From assembly GCA_029465975.1 (NCBI GenBank), contig CM055744.1:10325596-10389595 (forward strand): a stretch of DNA of 64,000 bases. Reading direction: 5' to 3'. The position numbers and the translations under genes are program-made. Within the stretch, counting starts at the first letter, position 1, and each line of letters starts with the position of its first letter. Source of the stretch: Dallia pectoralis (Eukaryota > Chordata > Actinopteri > Esociformes > Umbridae). The notes under the pieces were generated by a model. It was given only the letters and a program-made list of their open reading frames with translations. It made no database searches and had not been told where the DNA came from. Below are positions 1 through 12,260 of this stretch, piece after piece.

Positions 1-590
1 GAATTGGAATTAATGTCGATGTCGACCTCCATACATCCCGCCAACGCACGAGTAGTTCTCCAGTCATTTCTCAATGAGTTGTTCCGGCAGATGTTGGGGA
101 GGTGCTGTACGTGGTGGTGTCTACACCAGAACATGTGGCCCACGTCCGTGCTGTTCTCCGACGCCTGCAAGAACACCAGATGTGGTCTTGGCCAGTTCTG
201 AGGACCATCCAGGAACTCCAAATCTCCATCGGGTATGCAAACTTCTACCGCTGGTTCATCTAAGGCTTCAGCCGCCACTCACATTGTTGTCGTTAGAATT
301 TCTCGACCTTAAGGCCAGGTTCACCCGAGAGCCCTGCTACACCACCCGGACCCGCTCAAGCCCTTCACGGTCGAGGTGTACGCGTCCGGTGTACGTGTCC
401 GGTGTCGGGGCGATTCTCTCCCAGCGGCAGGGGAATCCCCCTGAGCCTCCACCCGTGGGCCTATTACTCCATGACTGCTGCAGAGAAGGAACACGACGTG
501 GGCGACCAGGAGCTGCAAGCTTACACCCCTCAGACGCGCCGGCTCCACATCTCCTCATTATGTTGTGTACGTGTTATTTGTAAATAAATA
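1..590 (+). mobile_element. Decayed Ty3/Gypsy pol fragment (reverse transcriptase to RNase H)
   Basis: Conceptual translation in shifting plus-strand frames gives pieces typical of Gypsy polymerases. A stretch around 55-180 reads like the RT region with LNELFRQMLGR and a decayed YIDD neighbourhood. Around 205-290 is the 'GYANFYRWFI'-type connection motif. Around 300-420 there is an RNase H-like start (EVYASGVGAILSQRQG). Frame changes and stops interrupt all of it, so it is a dead copy. The 5' part lies before the window. An AATAAA-type signal near 583 may mark the end. The call rests on motif recognition, not on an alignment. Confidence 0.7.
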
Positions 591-599
591 CGCTTTTGG

Positions 600-1840
600 C
601 TCAAAACTGTTGTTGTGTTTTTCGATTTCATTTTCACCTCACCTTTTCCGCTGGCACGATCTCAGTCCTAAAGCTTGTTGTTGTTCTTTTGTTTTGACCT
701 CATCTTTTCCTTTCCTCATCTTTTTCGCTCTATCGCACCTCACAAAGCTGCGGCTTCTGGTCCACGTATTCTGTTGCAGCAGAGGCTTGATTCCATCAAG
801 TTTCACTCTCCTGCACCCTTTCCACATTATCCCCTCTATCAATAACGCCTTACATTGGATTACATTGCAATGCCCTCTGGCAACCTCTGGTTAACCCACA
901 AGCATTAGACATGACGGCCGGGGAAGCACTTTTCGCTGATTTCAAAGAAAGCGCTTCCTCACTGGCAGAAATCTGAAAGCTTTATGCTTGCAGCAGAGAC
1001 GTAAAAAACATGTATTTGCACGATTAGAATGTTGTTAAAACGTTATTAAAATGTAATTAAACAGTAATTCAAATGTTATTAAAACGTGTCATCTACCCAG
1101 GCAGTCACAGTGTAACTGCAGTAGAAGCACATGTCGTCAGATCGTTGGTAGCACTGATATGAAATCCATGGTTATAATAGTTGCCCTCACGCTTTACATG
1201 AGAGTACGTAACACGAGGCTGTCGCCGTTCTAACTGTGTTGCTTAACCCAGACACAGACAGACAGATTACAGACTACACTTTAACTTGTATACAGAACTA
1301 AGAAGGCAGTGGGCTCTGTTTAAAGTTGATGTATTGAAGTATTTCGGTGTTTGTAAAACGTATATGTCTGCACGTTACTTATAACTGCCTACTGTAGCCA
1401 CAGACTACACTACTTTGGTGTCCATTTGCAGTGAGCTTGTGAATTACGTTTGTGTGAAGCGTAAGATGTTGTTTATTCTTAAACTGTAAGGAGTATATGC
1501 TAATGTAGCTTTAGCTAATGAACTAATCTGGTCGTGGACGAAACACACGACCAGCATTCAATACCCACTTAAGCACATTTCAATTGTAGAATAATGTATC
1601 ACATAGGATTTTTGTCAATGGCATTGACTGGCCGTCACCAGCATGGCAGTTTCCTGATCACATTGCCAGTAACTAACTAACGAACTGGCAATTGAATTAA
1701 AATATGTTACAGTAGCGCTAAACAGAATCAACCTTCTGTACACTAAATAGATACACTCAGCATTTTATTGGAGGCCTAACCAAGTCAAATTGAAGTCTGT
1801 CTACGTTGCTTGACATAATGCTAACAACAAAAGCTAACAA
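600..1840. other. Intergenic, no gene recognised
   Basis: AT-rich unique-looking sequence. No exon with convincing splice sites or protein similarity was seen on either strand. Confidence 0.5.
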
Positions 1841-1845
1841 CAGAT

Positions 1846-2665
1846 ATTGTCATGTAACAAATACCCTAACCCAACATCACTATATTGTCATGTAGCAGAC
1901 AACCCTAACCCAACATCACTATATTGTCATGTAGCAGACAACCCTAACCCAACATCACTATATTGTCATGTAGCAGACAACCCTAACCCAACATCACTAT
2001 ATTGTCATGTAGCAGACAACCCTAACCCAACATCACTATATTGTCATGTAGCAGACAACCCTAACCCAACATCACTATATTGTCATGTAGCAGACAACCC
2101 TAACCCAACATCACTATATTGTCATGTAACAGACAACCCTAACCCAACATCACTATATTGTCATGTAGCAGACAACCCTAACCCAACATCACTATATTGT
2201 CATGTAACAGACAACCCTAACCCAACATCACTATATTGTCATGTAACAGACAACCCTAACCCAACATCACTATATTGTCATGTAACAGACAACCCTAACC
2301 CAACATCACTATATTGTCATGTAGCAGACAACCCTAACCCAACATCACTATATTGTCATGTAACAGACAACCCTAACCCAACATCACTATATTGTCATGT
2401 AACAGACAACCCTAACCCAACATCACTATATTGTCATGTAGCAGACAACCCTAACCCAACATCACTATATTGTCATGTAACAGACAACCCTAACCCAACA
2501 TCACTATATTGTCATGTAGCAGACAACCCTAACCCAACATCACTATATTGTCATGTAACAGACAACCCTAACCCAACATCACTATATTGTCATGTAGCAG
2601 ACAACCCTAACCCAACATCACTATATTGTCATGTAACAGACAACCCTAACCCAACATCTCTATAT
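1846..2665 (+). repeat. 39-bp minisatellite, about 21 copies
   Basis: Head-to-tail copies of a 39-bp unit containing CCCTAACCCAACATCAC and TATATTGTCATGTA. Because 39 is a multiple of three, one plus-strand frame stays open for 276 codons (13-residue repeat NPNPTSLYCHVAD). Units differ mainly at one G/A position (VAD versus VTD), with the G form dominating the first six and then alternating. No start context, splice sites or homology suggest that it is translated. Confidence 0.95.
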
Positions 2666-2771
2666 TGCTTAAAATGAAGAAGCTTTAGACGTTTATTCTT
2701 CATGTGTTTGCCAATGGGTTTTTATCAGACCAGACAGTAATTCATGTTTTCAGTGATACCTGTCGCTCTGT

Positions 2772-2774
<3 letters not shown>

Positions 2775-2838
<64 letters not shown>

Positions 2839-2862
2839 CCTCTCTCTCTCTGTGTATACCTC
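2775..2862. repeat. (TC)n microsatellite
   Basis: Nearly pure CT dinucleotides with a few interruptions. The reading frames across it are artefacts of the repeat. Confidence 0.95.
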
Positions 2863-2929
2863 TCTTCCTTCCTCACTATTTCTACTCTTGCTCACTCTCT
2901 CATTTTCCATTGACATGCCTGATTAGTTG

Positions 2930-3700
2930 ACCACACATAGTGGAAATATAACAGTCATGCACCCAGCCCCAGAGGCAGAATATCAGTCTGTCCCCGGCCC
3001 TGGTCCCCCCCGTTTCCCCTACCACCACATTTCCATCACCAAGCAAATAAAACACATCTAATCATTTCAATTTCCCCCGTCCATTGCAGTATTATTAAAG
3101 TTGTTAATTGTCTGAGGGTTTCAGGGGGTTTCAGATTTCAGGGTTGGGGGGGTGTTAAGGGAAATGCATTTCCCAGAGAGAGAAGGAGAGATCGTCCATT
3201 TCCCCCAGTCTAGTTGGCTGCTGTTTCCAAAGCCATGGTGGAACTGAGGAGCCAATTTGATCGACCAGGAAGACAGATCCTAGACATTTAGTGGAACTCA
3301 GATGGGAGGTGTGACACACAGATGAGCAGGACAGGCTGGCATACAAAGGCAATAGTATGTTCAGTTAGTTTATTAAACTACTGCAAACAAACTGATTGAC
3401 TGTTAGCTGTGGTTAATGAATTTCTCACTGGTACAAATTAAATCCAATTTAACTGCAGTAATTGCTTTAGTACTGTAGTAATAAGGCATCTCAGGGGTTG
3501 TTGGTGTCCAGAAACTCTGGAATACATAATGCCTTATGAAACTCGTTTGCTCACAACCCCTTATTCCTTATTGCTTAAATATTGTATATTTTTAATATAT
3601 GGATATTAAATAAATACTGAAATATATGAAAAACTGAAATTGGGATATACTTCAACTATAAAATTGGTGTTATAAACATATAGTACCAATGAGAAGTTCA
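2930..3700. other. Intergenic, no gene recognised
   Basis: Unique, AT-rich sequence with no supportable exon. Confidence 0.4.
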
Positions 3701-3865
3701 GACACAACTCATTCAAAGTTATTTATTTATCGTAGAATAATAGTGAAGACGAAAATTATGAAATAACACTTAGAAACCAGTAGTAACCAAGTGTTAGACC
3801 CATCAAAATATATATTGTGGATTGTACACATGTGTCTTTGCTTCGGTGCTTTTACAAGACTTAAT
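3700..3865. mobile_element. Tc1-like DNA transposon remnant (terminal region)
   Basis: The segment around 3725-3800, with a GTAGAATAATAGTGAAGAC block followed by a TATGAAATAACA-like block and 'agtaaccaagtgttag', resembles the end of fish Tc1 elements. No transposase coding is left. Confidence 0.6.
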
Positions 3866-4077
3866 GGATTCAAAAAGTACACACACCCTTATTAAATATT
3901 CAACTTAAGTTTATGTAAAGGTTGAAATGAAAACGAATCCTGTCATATCTGTTCACCATTGATCGGGTCAAGTCACCAAAACGAATCAAGTAAATTTAAC
4001 CTACAGTTAATTAATGAATACATGGTAAACTGCCAATAGTTGACATAAGTATCCCTACTGCATGGAGATATGACATA

Positions 4078-4150
4078 TTCCAAAGATATGAATTATGGGA
4101 GCAAACCAAAGATATGAATTATGGGAGCAAACCAAAGATATTAATTATGG
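4078..4150. repeat. 26-bp repeat, three copies
   Basis: Copies of CCAAAGATATGAATTATGGG plus a short spacer; the third has a point change and is truncated. Confidence 0.85.
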
Positions 4151-5254
4151 GACGATAATGTTAAAAGTTACAAGACCATCATAAAAAAGTGTTGGCATGA
4201 TTGAATGCCCGTCCAGGACATTGCCTGAATCAGCGTTACAGGCTGGCATGGCAAGCTTTTTCTCACAGAAAAACAGAGTCACTGATTATCTTGAACCCCA
4301 CGTGCTTTACATGCACACGTACTACTGTAGCATGAGCTACAATCCGGTTGACTACTTTATCAGCACTTTTTGTCCCAAAGTCCTAAGAAGCATAAAAAAT
4401 ATCTATTTAAAGAAAAAACGAATTCCTGCGGAATGTGGAACAGCGACTCCGTAAATGTGGATCCCAACCTCTCCCCAGTTTTAACTCACTTCCTTAACAC
4501 CCGCCATTCGCCCCTATTTCTCAAATTTAAACCCCAAAACAAAAATAGATAATAAAACTGAAACAGCTTGCAGGCTGTAATGTACTTTAGAAAATCTCTA
4601 ATTATAGCTGTGTCAGATTTGCCGTTTGAAGAGAACGGTAAATGGAACCCGGCAGGGATTTTAGAAACTCTCATAAAAGTGAAAAAAAAACACTTATCAA
4701 CACTTGCTACTAGTATAGATGCTGTAGCCTGCCCTCTCATTTCACTTTAATGTTAGGTGTTAAGTATTAATGAACATTGAAAAGAAAAGGAAACCTATAA
4801 GTTCAAGTCGAAACACCACTAAGAGCCCATGGATGGTAATAAGAGAGGAGCAAAATACCTCAGGCCGTGTTTCAAATCACACCCTATTTACCATATAGTG
4901 CCCTAAGAATGTTCTGACCACCAAGGCCCGTACAACACTTAAGGACATGCCGTTTGGGACACAGGCAAAAAGTGTCAGATGTTTGTTTGCCACGTATGAT
5001 GGATATATGCTCTGTTCGGTAAGTATAAATTCAATGAAACATGCATGAGAAATTCTCTCACATTTCTTTAAGCCGTTACTTCGACCACAGTTTGTTTTCA
5101 TATGTGGCAATGTAATGTTGTTTATCTCGCAGTTCAAATTTCACTGTGGGCTACAATTGGACTGAGAAATTGTATCAATTGATTGACGAGTCGAACTGTA
5201 ATTTTGGTGTTCGTTTTTAAGGCACTTGCTACTCATTTGATGTGTGTGTTCACA

Positions 5255-5716
5255 CAGAATACTCAGCCTTAACGGTCCAGAGTACACAGTCTTACCGGTC
5301 CAGAGTACACTGCCTTACCGATCCAGAGTACACAGTCTTATCGGTCCAGAGTACACTGCCTGACCGGTCCAGAGTACACAGTCTTATCGGTCCAGAGTAC
5401 ACTGCCTGACCGGTCCAGAGTACACTGCCTGACCGGTCCAGAGTACACTGCCTTACCGGTCCAGAGTACACAGTCTTATCGGTCCAGAGTACACTGCCTG
5501 ACCGGTCCAGAGTACACTGCCTTACCGGTCCAGAGTACACAGTCTTATCGGTCCAGAGTACACTGCCTTACCGGTCCAGAGTACACTGCCTGACCGGTCC
5601 AGAGTACACTGCCTTACCGGTCCAGAGTACACTGTCTTACCAGTCCAGAGAACACTGCCTTACCGGTCCAGAGTACACTGCCTTACCGGTCCAGAGTACC
5701 CTGCCTTACCGGTCCT
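5255..5716. repeat. 23-bp minisatellite, about 19 copies
   Basis: Units contain GGTCCAGAGTACAC followed by TGCCTTACC, TGCCTGACC or AGTCTTATC variants. The minus-strand open frame across it (LDRSGSVLWT-type repeats) is a by-product of the periodicity. Confidence 0.95.
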
Positions 5717-6014
5717 GCTCTGCTTCTGGTTGGTATAATAAAATAACCAGTGAAGGTCAGTCGGAGAGCAGACTGCTAAACTTAGCGACGTGTTCATGTG
5801 AGGGCTAGACTCTCTAGAAGACAAGCCACCCTCTGACCATGCCTTGTAATTGAGGAGAAAATAAGGGCTAAAATTATATGTTTATTTTTGACAACAATTT
5901 TATTCTTCTGTCCTCTCTTTTTGAGAAAAAAGACACCACACGAGGATGCTTGCAATCAAAACAAGTTTGTAGGAGACTATTGAAGCCATGGCTACTGTTT
6001 ATTTATCCAACCAA

Positions 6015-6335
6015 TGAACATTACCGTTAAAAGGTTTGGGGTCACATAGAAATATCCTTGTTTTTTAAAAGAAAAGCATGTTATAGAGACCTCAAATTTG
6101 GTCAGAAATAGAATGTAGACATTGTTGAAACTTTTAAATGACTATTGTATCTGGAAACGGCAGATTTTCATTGCATACAGAAGCACATTATCAACAAACC
6201 ATCGTTCCAGTGTTTCAATGCCTCGCTGCATCTGCTAATACAAGTTTATCATTTTAAATTATTGTTTTGCAATTATGTTAGCACCGCTAAAATGGTTGTG
6301 CTGATTAGCAATAAAACTGGCCTTTAGACAAGTTC
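6015..6335 (+). mobile_element. Tc1-like transposon, 5' terminal part
   Basis: The sequence from 'aaggtttggggtcacatagaaa' through 'ctggaaacggcagattttcattg' and 'gcaataaaactggcctttagac' closely follows the left end and leader of a common fish Tc1 family. It stops before the transposase start, so this is a truncated copy. Confidence 0.75.
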
Positions 6336-6814
6336 AGTATCTGCTATCCGGAGGAGAAATAGGAGTGGGGGGGCCCCTGGCAAAAATGCATAAAGGACTT
6401 ATACATTAGACCGTCGAATGCTAGCCTTTTATTCTTCCGTCCAGTGTTTTATTTTGCCCATCTTAATCTGTTTTATATTGGATGGTCCGAGGTATGGCTT
6501 TTTCTTGCTACTCTGCCTAGAAGGTCAGCATCCTGTGTTGCTTTTTCACTGTTAATGTGGAGACAGGTGTTTTGTGGTTACTATTTAATGAGTTTTCTCA
6601 AAATAGACACCCTGGTGTATTTGTTCTCTATATGTCTTGATTAACAATGTCAACGCCAGCTGTTTTTTGGTTCTAGTTGTACTGTTATTGTTTAAGCCAG
6701 CTGGTTGTTTGTTAAAAGTTGCACATTTGTTGTTTAAGCAAGCTGTCTTTTGTTCTAGTTGTTCTGAAATTGTTTAAGATGACTGGTCGTGATATGGGAA
6801 TTGGGCACTGTGGT

Positions 6815-7040
6815 CGGTGATAACACAGTCTGTGGTCATAGATAATATAGTCAGCAATAACACAGTCTGTAGTTATAGAAACTATAGTCAGCGATAACAC
6901 AGTCTCTGGTCATAGAAACTATAGACAGCAACTATATTATCTATGACCCCAGGCAGTCTATAGTTTCTATAGATAGCAGAAACACTGTCTGTGGTCATAG
7001 ATAATATAGTCAGCGATAACACTGTCTGTGGTCAGAGATT
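6815..7040. repeat. About 38-bp imperfect tandem repeat, 5-6 copies
   Basis: Copies of CACAGTCTGTGGTCATAGA plus 'taatatagtcagcgataa'. One segment near 6920-6975 is locally inverted, giving short palindromic stretches. Confidence 0.8.
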
Positions 7041-7684
7041 TCAGAAAAGATATGTTCTTTAACTACTTTAAAATGTTTGGCATTTAGCAGACACTGTATG
7101 CAAAAAGTGAATTTGCCACACAATTTGTTGTACAACAAAAAATGTTGTTTTGTTTTCAGTTGTTTTTATTAAGTACAAATGCCAGAGTGTCTGTATTTAT
7201 ATGTGGCCTTATCGGGCTGAGTACGGTTGTAGTGTTTTGGAATGCTGTTAATCAACATCCAAACTGTGTAGTGGGATATTGCACCATCCTTTAGAAAGAA
7301 TGGTCTGCAGTTCTTACAGTTCTTCTACTTTGCACTAGCCGTTGCAGAACTTCACAAAATAGATGTTTAGGATGTTTAGATGGTGATTGGGAAGGCCACG
7401 GATGGCATTTGACATTATCCTGGTGTTTATAAAAACATTTGAATTTTTTGAGTGCATTATCATACTAAAATATTGTAGAATCATATAGTGTGCACCTGGT
7501 TCTGTAAATGACTCCTATGATAAGGCTGTCCATAGCACTACAGATACCCCACCATTTATAACAGGCAGAACACATTATGAGCTGGAGATATATTTGGGTT
7601 TTCCCTAAAAATACGTTGTCTGGATGTAGGATATAGGGTGAGAGATGAGTCATCAGACTGTAGTCCTTTTCTCGATGCCTAGGG

Positions 7685-7756
7685 GTGTTGAGGAGTACAG
7701 GTGTTGAGAGGTACAGGTGTTGAGTGGTACAGGTGTTGAGAGGTACAGGTGTTGTG
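7685..7756. repeat. Short tandem repeat (GTACAGGTGTTGAGAG), 4 copies
   Basis: Four near-identical copies of a 16-19 bp unit with AG/TG variants. Confidence 0.85.
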
Positions 7757-8179
7757 CTCTTTACAGCATGCTCTGTGTCTTTGTGCGTTGCCCTTGGATA
7801 CTAGCGTTTTCCAACATAAATGTTTTGCTTAGTGAAGCTCACAGTGTACAGTTTTAGTCGAGACTGGATCAAACAGGTGCTGCATCCATTCTGTGGAGAA
7901 TTTCACTGTGCTTTCGCTGCGCTTTTGGGACACTAATTCATTTCAGTTAATGATTTATTTTAAGTGTACATCTACCGGATTTCTTGACTTGCAACCCCCG
8001 TTCTTTTGTCATTACAATTTGTCCATGATCGGTAGATGCTGGCATGATTTTTAAGATACATAACAATTTTTTCAAAATTGTGACTGATGCACCTGCAGTA
8101 TGAGCATCTATTTAGTGTTTATTGCTCCGGTTAACAGGTTGTAGTTAACCGGAATTTAGTAAGGCGTCCACATGGAAGC

Positions 8180-8400
8180 CAGTAGGGTGTAAATTACCTG
8201 GCGATTAATGTCCATTAATTCTTAACTGCCCCTAAGCCAACCTCTGAAATTGGGGAGGTGGGACCTCTTCTATTCTCCACCAATCACCGCCATCCCCTCT
8301 CCTTCTGTGTTTAACTGACTCTCAGCGATTCTTCAAAGCGCGCGGACCCTGTAATTAAGGGGCGGGGCTCTCTCTCTCCCGCGCTCCTAAGACTTCTGTG
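8180..8400 (+). promoter_or_regulatory. Probable sp7 promoter region
   Basis: It lies directly upstream of the sp7 first coding exon. I see a CCAAT-type box at about 8280 (ccaatcacc), a GC box GGGGCGGGGC at 8359-8368, and TAATTA/ATTAAT homeodomain-type cores around 8200-8220 and 8352-8357. There is no clear TATA box. Homeodomain proteins (DLX, MSX) are known regulators of osterix, so the cores are plausible, but short motifs like these are common by chance. Confidence 0.45.
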
Positions 8401-8506
8401 CGCTCGTGCGGTGCATCGGGCAAACTGTCGCGTGAACTCGAGCAGAGAGTAGAGAACCGTTGCTCCCACACTTACCTCTCTACTCTTGGGATTTTGTTTC
8501 TCAGGG

Positions 8507-11500
8507 ATGGCCGCATCTATTCTGGAGGTATGGAATATACTTGTATGTGTTTTTTATTTCTACTTCATCTAAATGTACAGTTACTTGACAATCACTGCTG
8601 TATTTTTGACTGAATGCGTGTGGAGGTACATTGTATGAGCAATGCGCACCTTGACTGGGCAACCTTTTAGACAATGTTGTTCAGTTAATATTGATAATCA
8701 TGATAATAATTAATTACATTTATATAGCGCTTTTCTGGGTACTCAAAGCTCTTTACATGGGAGGGGAATCTCCTCAGTTAATGAAGGATTAAAGGGTAAA
8801 GAGTGTTGAAAAGTTGACACCACATTAGACAATATACGCTTTTATAGGTCAATAGATTGTGGTGATGGCTGAAAAACGCAACGTAAAGTTGACCGTTACT
8901 GGCAATGCCTTTAATTGAATACTTTAATTGGATATTCTGTCTAAACACGTGTGACAATATTCTGACGAACCCACTTTAGTATTAGAACCATCAATAACAC
9001 TTTGTGTAATTATTATTATCATGTACTAATGTATAACACTAATGTTATATGTGTCAGTTACAGGCCACTGCTTATTTGTTTAGTTGGTCTAAAGAAACAG
9101 ACGGTGCCACTTTTACGCAGGTTGTTTCAAACTGACAGAGAAATACGAGAATGAGGGAAGAATGGTTAACATCAAAAATAATTACTTCTGAAAAGTTTAG
9201 TTTGCAAAACTGATTGGCAGACTGGCTCAAGGAAACGATATATGCCTGACAAATCAGTCAACAGTGAAATCAACGCGCAAAGCAATGCATGTCTATTCAA
9301 CCCTCCAAATAATAGGCAGAGGGAAACGAGACCGTTCTGTCTTGATTTAATTACAATTACAATATTTCTAAGCAAAGGCAGGCAGCAGGAACGAAAAGTT
9401 CAACAGTAGACAGGGAGGTGATTGAACATATAGAAAATGTGCATTACCACGGCAGTAAATGTCGCTCGGTGATTGGCCGCAATTAACCTGGAAACGGGAG
9501 CTGAAGGCAACCGGATACGCAGAGGCGACCACCTGACCGCAGGCGCTGCGTGGGGAGACGGGGACCCCCCTGGGCCAATGATTAGGGACTTGGTTGCTTT
9601 TGTTAAGAGACGAACGGTCTAAATGGCCTTAGGAGGAATAACTTGTGTCTTTTAAGATAACTGCCTAACGAGAAGTTAACATCATAGAATAAATTGTCCC
9701 ACTGGCAAATACGCACTTTAAACAGACAATATATGTCGAAGTCTAAACTCTATATAGGTAGTGGCAGGCACACCACATGCAAAAATGTAAATCAAAACAT
9801 TTTGGATGTTTCTTCAGCATTTGGCATACTCTCTTTCTCTACTTTTGAGGGAAATTAAATAGTTAAAATATGTTAATATTATTTCAATAAAAAAACGTGT
9901 CTTTTTCGCTAGGCTGCATGTATCTACTGTCTTTCAAAAGTCGAATTATTTACATACATAATTGACATCCCAATAAACATAATGCTATGACCAAAAAGAG
10001 TAGAAAACATTCGCGAAGAAATATAGTTTTATTGGAGCCTATGGTTGCTTAGCATAACCATGTTACCAAAGAGACAGTTGGGGAACATGCAGGATATGAT
10101 GTTTTCCAATAGACACAGTAAAACAGTCTCTGCAACAAATACTGGGTCTAACAGCAATATTAATAAACATTCTTCAGTCACTATTTTACCTTTGCATTTG
10201 TTTGTCTCATTGAGAAATACGTATATATCCGAATGATAACTTAATTTCAATTGATCTTAGATCAAATGAGAAGATTTGCTCAACTCTATTATGCAGTTAG
10301 ATGGGAGAACAGAAGAATTTGACTGCCTTACTGATTGATAAGCGCTGACACTAACAAAAGATGCAGTACTATTTCCTGTATGTAATCAGCCATTTCCTGT
10401 TTGTAATCCCTTCTGTCTTCTCTTTTCAGGAGGAAGCTCGTTACGGCTCCAGTCCTCTTGCTATGCTGACCGCTACCTGCAACAAGTTTGGCAACACTAG
10501 CCCTGTAAGGGACTCCGCCACGCCGGGCAAGGCCGGTCCCGGCAGCAACGTTCCTGGCAAGAAGCAGTACGCCATGACCTCTGACCTCCAGGGACAGAAG
10601 AATGGCAGAGGAGGCGGTGAGGGCATGGAGAACTCCTACACTGGGTCTTTTGGCTCCGGAGGCGGGCTGCTCACTCCCACTGAGAGCCCACCACCATCCT
10701 CTGGGGGGTACACGTCTGAGTACAACCCCTTTTCCCACTCCTTCCAAACCTCTGTGTCCCAAGGCCAGGACCAGTCCCTGCTAGTGTCCAAAGCCCACGC
10801 CACGGCTGACTGTCTGACCAGCGTCTACACATCCCTGGACATGACCCATCCCTATGGCTCCTGGTACAAGGCTGGCATCCACCCTGGCATCACCACTGCT
10901 CCATCCAACGCCACGTCGTCCTGGTGGGACGTCCACCCAAACTCAAACTGGCTGAGTGCATCCCAGCCTCAGTCCGATGGGCTCCAGGGCTCACTCCAGC
11001 CCGTCCCGCCCCAGGCCTCTCTCAGCCCCCAGCTGCCCAGCTACACCTCCGACTTCACCTCCTTGAACGCAGCTCAGTATCCCTCAGTGGGCCTGGGCTC
11101 TTCAACGCACCTTCTCCAGTCCTCCCAGCACATGTTGCCTCAGGACATGTACAAACCCAAGCCGGTGTCCGGCGCAGGGCTCATGGAGAGTCCCATGGGC
11201 CTGAAGCCTGCCGGTGGGACTCGGGGGTACGGAGGAAGCACTCCCGGGAGGTCTACCTGCGACTGTCCCAACTGCCAGGAGTTGGAGCGGCTCGGGGCTT
11301 CGGCCGCATCTCTGAGGAAGAAGCCGGTCCACAGCTGTCACATCCCGGGATGCGGGAAGGTCTACGGGAAGGCGTCACACCTCAAGGCCCACCTCCGCTG
11401 GCACACCGGCGAGAGGCCTTTCGTGTGCAACTGGCTGTTCTGCGGGAAACGCTTCACCCGCTCCGACGAACTGGAGAGGCACGTGCGCACGCACACGCGG

Positions 11501-11779
11501 GAGAAGAAGTTCACATGCCTGCTGTGCAACAAGAGGTTCACGCGCAGTGACCACCTCAGCAAGCACCAGAAGACACACGCCGAGTCCGCCCTGCAGCAGG
11601 GAAAGGCTGCTGAGGGAGAGGCCCAGGACGCCAGGAACGAGGAAACGGCCGACCCCAATAACCGCAACACAGCTGGGCAAAATAACGGAGGGGTCCCCGT
11701 CGACCTCGCCAACGCCGTGGACGAGGAAACCGGCTCAGGCAACGGAGTGGAGACGAGCAGCGGACTGTTAAAGATTTAA
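8507..11779 (+). CDS. sp7: Transcription factor Sp7 (osterix), two coding exons
   Basis: Zinc-finger activator of the SP/KLF family that acts in the nucleus and is required for osteoblast differentiation. Coding exons are 8507-8527 (MAASILE; donor GTATGG) and 10430-11779 (acceptor TTTTCAG; stop TAA 11777-11779), joining in phase 0 to give MAASILEEEARYGSSPLAML, as in vertebrate osterix. The 456-residue product is slightly longer than the human protein. A Ser/Pro/Gly-rich activation region includes TSLDMTHPYGSWYKAGIH. A buttonhead-type CDCPNCQELERLG lies near residue 282. Three C2H2 fingers follow at about 310-332, 340-362 and 370-390; the contact residues KASHLKAH, RSDELERH and RSDHLSKH are intact. 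The tail is acidic and ends LLKI. The start was chosen because an open frame extending upstream of the acceptor (from 10361) lacks family similarity, whereas the 8507 exon restores the conserved N-terminus. No disruption seen. Confidence 0.97.
8695..8775 (-). repeat. SINE/LINE 3'-tail fragment
   Basis: In sp7 intron 1, 'acatttatatagcgcttttctggg' and 'actcaaagctctttacatgg' are the reverse complement of the tail also present in the SINE at 33718-34296. Confidence 0.6.
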
Positions 11780-12260
11780 CTTTATGGGATGTGTTTAGTC
11801 ATGTCAGGTTTGTTGAGGCCCTCATTGAGGGAGTTCAACGTTGTGCTCTGTAGCTTAAAAAAGCACATTAACTTTGCCAAAGGACTAATTTCATATAAGT
11901 CAAGCTTACCGGAAAGGTTGGTTGGAAATTTCAAATCTGTCAAACATGTACACACACACACACAAACATATATATACACACACACTTTCTTTTCAGTATG
12001 ACAAACCACTGGTGAAATTCAAATTTATACAGCAAAAGTTAAAAGAATAGGAAGCCTAAAACAAAAAGAGTGCAGTTGTACGGGAGTTCAAGGGATATTG
12101 TGCCTTCAGAACATTTTATATAGTACTTCAGACAAATAGTTTAATCAGATACTGCAAATGTATGCTTCCTCTGACGTTTTATTTAAGTTTATATGTACAC
12201 AAATAATCTAATTTATGTCTTAAATTATAAGCAATAAACATTTCCTTGCATTTTCAGGCA
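11780..12260 (+). terminator. sp7 3'UTR and poly(A) signal
   Basis: AT-rich sequence after the stop codon with an AATAAA at 12233-12238, followed by a TG/T-rich stretch. A CA/TA microsatellite lies at 11950-11990. Later AATAAA motifs (for example near 13251) could give a longer UTR. Confidence 0.5.

Noticed and set aside
1847..2677. 276-codon open frame
   Set aside because: Entirely made of the 39-bp repeat; no start context or splice sites.
10361..10429. Use of the ATG at 10361 as the sp7 start
   Set aside because: It lies in the intron before a good acceptor. Splicing to 8507-8527 gives the conserved MAASILEEEARYG start.
10328..11742. Antisense and alternate-frame open frames over sp7 exon 2
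   Set aside because: GC-rich coding shadow; no similarity, and the Sp7 frame explains the sequence.
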